Made by a program: the position numbers and the translations under genes. Of a DNA stretch of 8,808 bases, positions 6,014 to 8,808 are shown piece by piece. A model generated the notes under the pieces. The model was given only the letters and a program-made list of their open reading frames with translations. It ran no database searches and had not been told where the DNA came from. Origin of the DNA: Brevundimonas vancanneytii (lineage in GTDB: Bacteria > Pseudomonadota > Alphaproteobacteria > Caulobacterales > Caulobacteraceae); NCBI GenBank assembly GCA_945874855.1, contig CAMCIP010000092.1:1-8808 (forward strand), in the 5' to 3' direction. Position 1 is the first letter of the stretch, and every line of letters begins with the position of its first letter.

Positions 6014-6033
6014 CTTGCGGATCGTCGGGCAAG
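6014..6033. promoter_or_regulatory. Inverted repeat in the leader of the TPR gene
   Basis: CTTGC (6014-6018) and GCAAG (6029-6033) are 5-bp inverted arms 10 bases apart, between the LexA-like site and the TPR start codon. It could be a second operator or a leader hairpin. The arms are short and it may be chance. Confidence 0.2.
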
Positions 6034-6049
6034 GCTTCAGGTTCGCGGC

Positions 6050-7516
6050 ATGAGGCGGGTCCTTTCTCCTGGCGGCACACTGCTGGTCGCGGCGACTCTG
6101 GCCCTGGCCGGTCAGGCGGTGGCGCAGGATCGCCCGCCGCCTCCACCCCCGCCTCCGCCCCCGCCGGTCGCGCCGCCTCCGCCCCCCCCGCCGCCGCCGA
6201 CCCTCGTCGTCACCGACGTCCGCATCGCCGAGGCGCGACAGATGGCGGCCGCCGGCGATCTGGCGGGCGCGGCACGGCTGTATCAGTCGCTGGCCGAAGA
6301 CCGCACCGCTGTGGGCGACGTCGCCGGCGCCTCTGCCGCCTGGGTCGAGGTCGCCAAGGTCCGCCTGGGTCTGGACGAGACGGCCGGGGCCGACGCCGCC
6401 CTGCTGCAGGCCGTCGCCGTGGTCGAGGACGCCCTCGGCCCCGACGCCGTCGATCTGGCGCCGCCCCTGCTCGTCCAGGCCCGGCTCCGCTACATCCAGG
6501 GCCGCCATGCCGAGGCCCTGGCGATCATCGCCCGCGCCGAAACATTGGTCGGGCCGGGTCCCGCCGCGCGCGCCGATCTGGGCTTTGAGCGCGGCAAGAA
6601 CCTCGACGCCCTCGGGCGCTTCAGCGAGGCCGAGGCCGCGGCCCGTGAGGTGATCGTCCTGCGCGCCGGCCTGCTCGGCGAGGCCGACCCCTATTACGCC
6701 GACGCCCTCAACCAGCTGGCCAACGCCCTGATGGCCCAGGGCCGCTATGCCGAGGCTGAACCGGTCCAGCGCCGCGCCCTCGTCATCTATGAGGCCGCCT
6801 ATGGGGCGCAGAATGAGGAGGTCGCCCTCGCGCTCAGCAATCTGGGCAATATCCTGCGCCGGACCGGCCGGATGGCCGAGGCCGAGCGGGCCCACCGGCG
6901 CGCCGTGGCCATCGCCGAGGGCCGGAACGACCCTGTGCTTCTGGCCCAGTGCCTGACCAATCTGGGCTGGCTGCTGCACGTCGACGGGCGCGGCGACCAG
7001 GCCGAGCCGGTCTTTCGACGAGCGCTGGCGCTGGAGATCGTCGGTCCCGACCATCCCTTCACCGGCGTCGCCACCGCCAACCTGGCCTTCAGCCTCGTCG
7101 ATCAGGGCCGCCATGCCGAGGCCCTGCCGCTGTTCGAGACCGCCCTGCCGGTGCTGGAGGCGGGGCTGGGCGCCGACAGCCCGGATCTGGTCACCACCCT
7201 GGACGGCTACGGCCAGGCCCTGGTCGGTCTGGGCCGGACGACGGAGGCCGAGACCCTGGCCGTGCGATCGCGCGACATCCTGGCGGCGCGTCAGCCGCCG
7301 GGGCATCCCGACGCCGTGCTCCAGGCCGCCAGCCACGGGGCCTTCCTGGTCGCGCGGGAGCGGCCGGGCGACGCCCTGGCGGTGCTGCGTCCGGCCCGCG
7401 ACGCCCTGTTCCGCCGGGATGGCCTGCGACTGGAGGGCCGCGACCCCAGCCGCCGCGCCGCGCCCCTTTTCCGGCGTCTGGTCGAGGCTGCCTGGGCGCT
7501 CTCGAACGGCAGCTGA
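6050..7516 (+). CDS. Exported polyproline and tetratricopeptide-repeat protein
   Basis: This encodes 488 residues. Signal peptide 1-25 ends AVA before Gln26. The mature protein starts with two proline runs, P29-P39 and P42-P50, split by Val-Ala. A helical region at about 57-210 has degenerate TPR units. About five kinesin-light-chain-type TPRs with a period near 42 residues follow (about 217-415), for example LNQLANALMAQGRYAEAEP, LSNLGNILRRTGRMAEAER and LTNLGWLLHVDGRGDQAEP. The end (440-488) is Arg-rich. TPR arrays bind partner proteins, so a periplasmic scaffold is likely; the partner is unknown. The C-terminus resembles the linker that precedes a CHAT protease domain in some alphaproteobacterial TPR proteins, but no CHAT domain follows. 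The frame is open far upstream, into pgi, but only from the ATG at 6050 does a signal peptide result. The ribosome site is weak (AGG at 6039-6041). Possible SOS control is suggested by the site at 5989-6003. Confidence 0.82.
   Translation: MRRVLSPGGTLLVAATLALAGQAVAQDRPPPPPPPPPPPVAPPPPPPPPPTLVVTDVRIAEARQMAAAGDLAGAARLYQSLAEDRTAVGDVAGASAAWVEVAKVRLGLDETAGADAALLQAVAVVEDALGPDAVDLAPPLLVQARLRYIQGRHAEALAIIARAETLVGPGPAARADLGFERGKNLDALGRFSEAEAAAREVIVLRAGLLGEADPYYADALNQLANALMAQGRYAEAEPVQRRALVIYEAAYGAQNEEVALALSNLGNILRRTGRMAEAERAHRRAVAIAEGRNDPVLLAQCLTNLGWLLHVDGRGDQAEPVFRRALALEIVGPDHPFTGVATANLAFSLVDQGRHAEALPLFETALPVLEAGLGADSPDLVTTLDGYGQALVGLGRTTEAETLAVRSRDILAARQPPGHPDAVLQAASHGAFLVARERPGDALAVLRPARDALFRRDGLRLEGRDPSRRAAPLFRRLVEAAWALSNGS
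6134..6199 (+). repeat. Polyproline-coding low-complexity tract
   Basis: These 22 codons encode 11 prolines, Val-Ala, then 9 prolines. All four proline codons are used, so it is not a perfect short repeat, but it includes eight consecutive C at 6182-6189. Runs this long stall ribosomes and normally need EF-P. The tract links the signal peptide to the TPR domain and may form a stiff polyproline helix spacer. Confidence 0.85.
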
Positions 7517-7530
7517 CGGCCGTCGCGCCC

Positions 7531-7559
7531 TTGACGCGCGGGGTCCCGGCGCCTAAGTC
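7531..7559 (+). promoter_or_regulatory. groESL promoter, housekeeping type
   Basis: TTGACGC (7531-7537), 14 bases, then CCTAAGTC (7552-7559) fit the Caulobacter housekeeping consensus (TTGaCgS, 10-14 bases, GCTANAWC): the -35 is complete and 6 of 8 bases match at -10. Transcription would begin near 7566, right at the CIRCE-like operator, the usual arrangement for HrcA repression. The -35 also reads CTTGAC, which could be shared with a heat-shock (sigma-32) promoter, but I see no good sigma-32 -10. Confidence 0.6.
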
Positions 7560-7568
7560 CGCACCGCG

Positions 7569-7595
7569 TTAGCACTCGGGGTCGGCGGCTGCCAA
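7569..7595. promoter_or_regulatory. CIRCE-like operator (HrcA binding site) of groESL
   Basis: The left arm, TTAGCACTC (7569-7577), is the exact CIRCE half-site. After nine bases the right arm reads GGCTGCCAA (7587-7595), 6 of 9 matches to the canonical GAGTGCTAA. Spacing and place (just after the promoter, 55 bases before the groES start) are as expected. HrcA represses chaperonin genes through this element at normal temperature. A second partial half-site in direct orientation, AAAGCGCTC, lies at 7595-7603. Confidence 0.75.
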
Positions 7596-7650
7596 AAGCG
7601 CTCACCCCCCGGGGCGCCTGACCAGATCATTTACAGGGAGACATCCACCG

Positions 7651-7938
7651 ATGGCGTTTCGTCCGCTCGGCGACCGCGTGCTCGTGAAGCGCGTTGAAGA
7701 AGAATCCAAGACCAAGGGCGGGATCATCATCCCCGACACCGCCAAGGAAAAGCCCCAGGAAGGCGAAGTCGTCTCCGTCGGCCCCGGCGCCCGCGATGAG
7801 GACGGCAAGCACATCGCCATGGACCTCAAGGCCGGCGACCGCATCCTGTTCGGCAAGTGGTCGGGCACGGAAGTGAAGATCGACGGCGATGACCTGATCA
7901 TCATGAAGGAATCCGACGTCCTGGGCGTGCTCTCGTAA
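7651..7938 (+). CDS. groES: Co-chaperonin GroES
   Basis: This encodes 95 residues, the normal length. The heptameric lid closes the GroEL cage during ATP-driven folding in the cytoplasm. The sequence opens with FRPLGDRVLVKRVEEE, contains the mobile loop that docks on GroEL (about 17-32, SKTKGGIIIPDTAKEK), then GEVVSVGPG, the AGDRILFGKWSGTEVKIDG strands and a typical end DLIIMKESDVLGVL. AGGGAG at 7635-7640 serves the ATG at 7651. It is first in the operon with groEL, 55 bases apart with no terminator between. Control is probably by the CIRCE-like site and the promoter upstream. Codons in groES-groEL lean to AAG, GAA and GTC, as in highly expressed genes. Confidence 0.98.
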   Translation: MAFRPLGDRVLVKRVEEESKTKGGIIIPDTAKEKPQEGEVVSVGPGARDEDGKHIAMDLKAGDRILFGKWSGTEVKIDGDDLIIMKESDVLGVLS

Positions 7939-7993
7939 GCACCGGACGGCCGACCCCTTCTTCCCCCCAAACGACAGACAGGAGCTGCCTCAC

Positions 7994-8808
<815 letters not shown>

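Noticed and set aside
5351..6049. Upstream extension of the TPR frame by 233 codons
   Set aside because: It would run through the end of pgi, the glycine-zipper gene and the intergenic gap. The sequence is Arg/Gly/Pro-rich, and a perfect signal peptide starts at 6050.
6002..7336. 444-residue minus-strand frame opposite the TPR gene
   Set aside because: It lacks any export signal or domain and mirrors the TPR codons. The TPR consensus on the plus strand is unmistakable.

Overview
The window is G+C-rich DNA from what looks like an alphaproteobacterium, most likely Caulobacteraceae (Brevundimonas/Caulobacter type). The clues are a groES-groEL operon behind a CIRCE-like operator and a promoter resembling the Caulobacter housekeeping consensus, a DsbD/ScsB-type thiol reductase with a CX4C N-terminal pair, GANTC (CcrM-type) sites near starts, and a GTTC-N7-GTTC motif of the alphaproteobacterial LexA type. 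The taxonomic call is inference from these signs; no database was searched.

Layout, left to right: (1) 34-357 (+), a small glycine-zipper lipoprotein closed by a strong intrinsic terminator at 381-410; (2) 486-941 (+), an OmpA-C-like lipoprotein; (3) 1041-3188 (+), a DsbD/ScsB-family electron transporter with a probable TTG start; (4) 3268-3783 (-), an unrecognised exported protein, convergent with (3), its stop codon lying inside a perfect palindrome; (5) 3846-5477 (+), pgi, divergent from (4); (6) 5502-5918 (-), a secreted glycine-zipper protein with an Arg-rich tail, convergent with pgi; (7) 6050-7516 (+), an exported polyproline/TPR protein, divergent from (6) with a LexA-like motif between them; (8) 7651-7938 groES and 7994-8808 groEL (cut by the window end).

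The content is mainly envelope biology (two lipoproteins, a periplasmic thiol-reducing system, three other exported proteins) plus two housekeeping functions, glycolysis/gluconeogenesis (pgi) and the GroESL chaperonin. Apart from groES-groEL there is no clear multi-gene operon: most genes have their own Shine-Dalgarno sequence and alternate in direction.

The most interesting signals are regulatory: the GTTC-N7-GTTC motif 46 bp before the TPR gene, an asymmetric CIRCE with one canonical and one degenerate arm, and the stop-codon-containing palindrome. I see no mobile element, CRISPR array, tRNA or rRNA, and no convincing evidence of a wholly new system. All intergenic gaps are shorter than 300 bases; the longest are 7517-7650, which holds the groESL control region, and 5919-6049, which holds the LexA-like motif.
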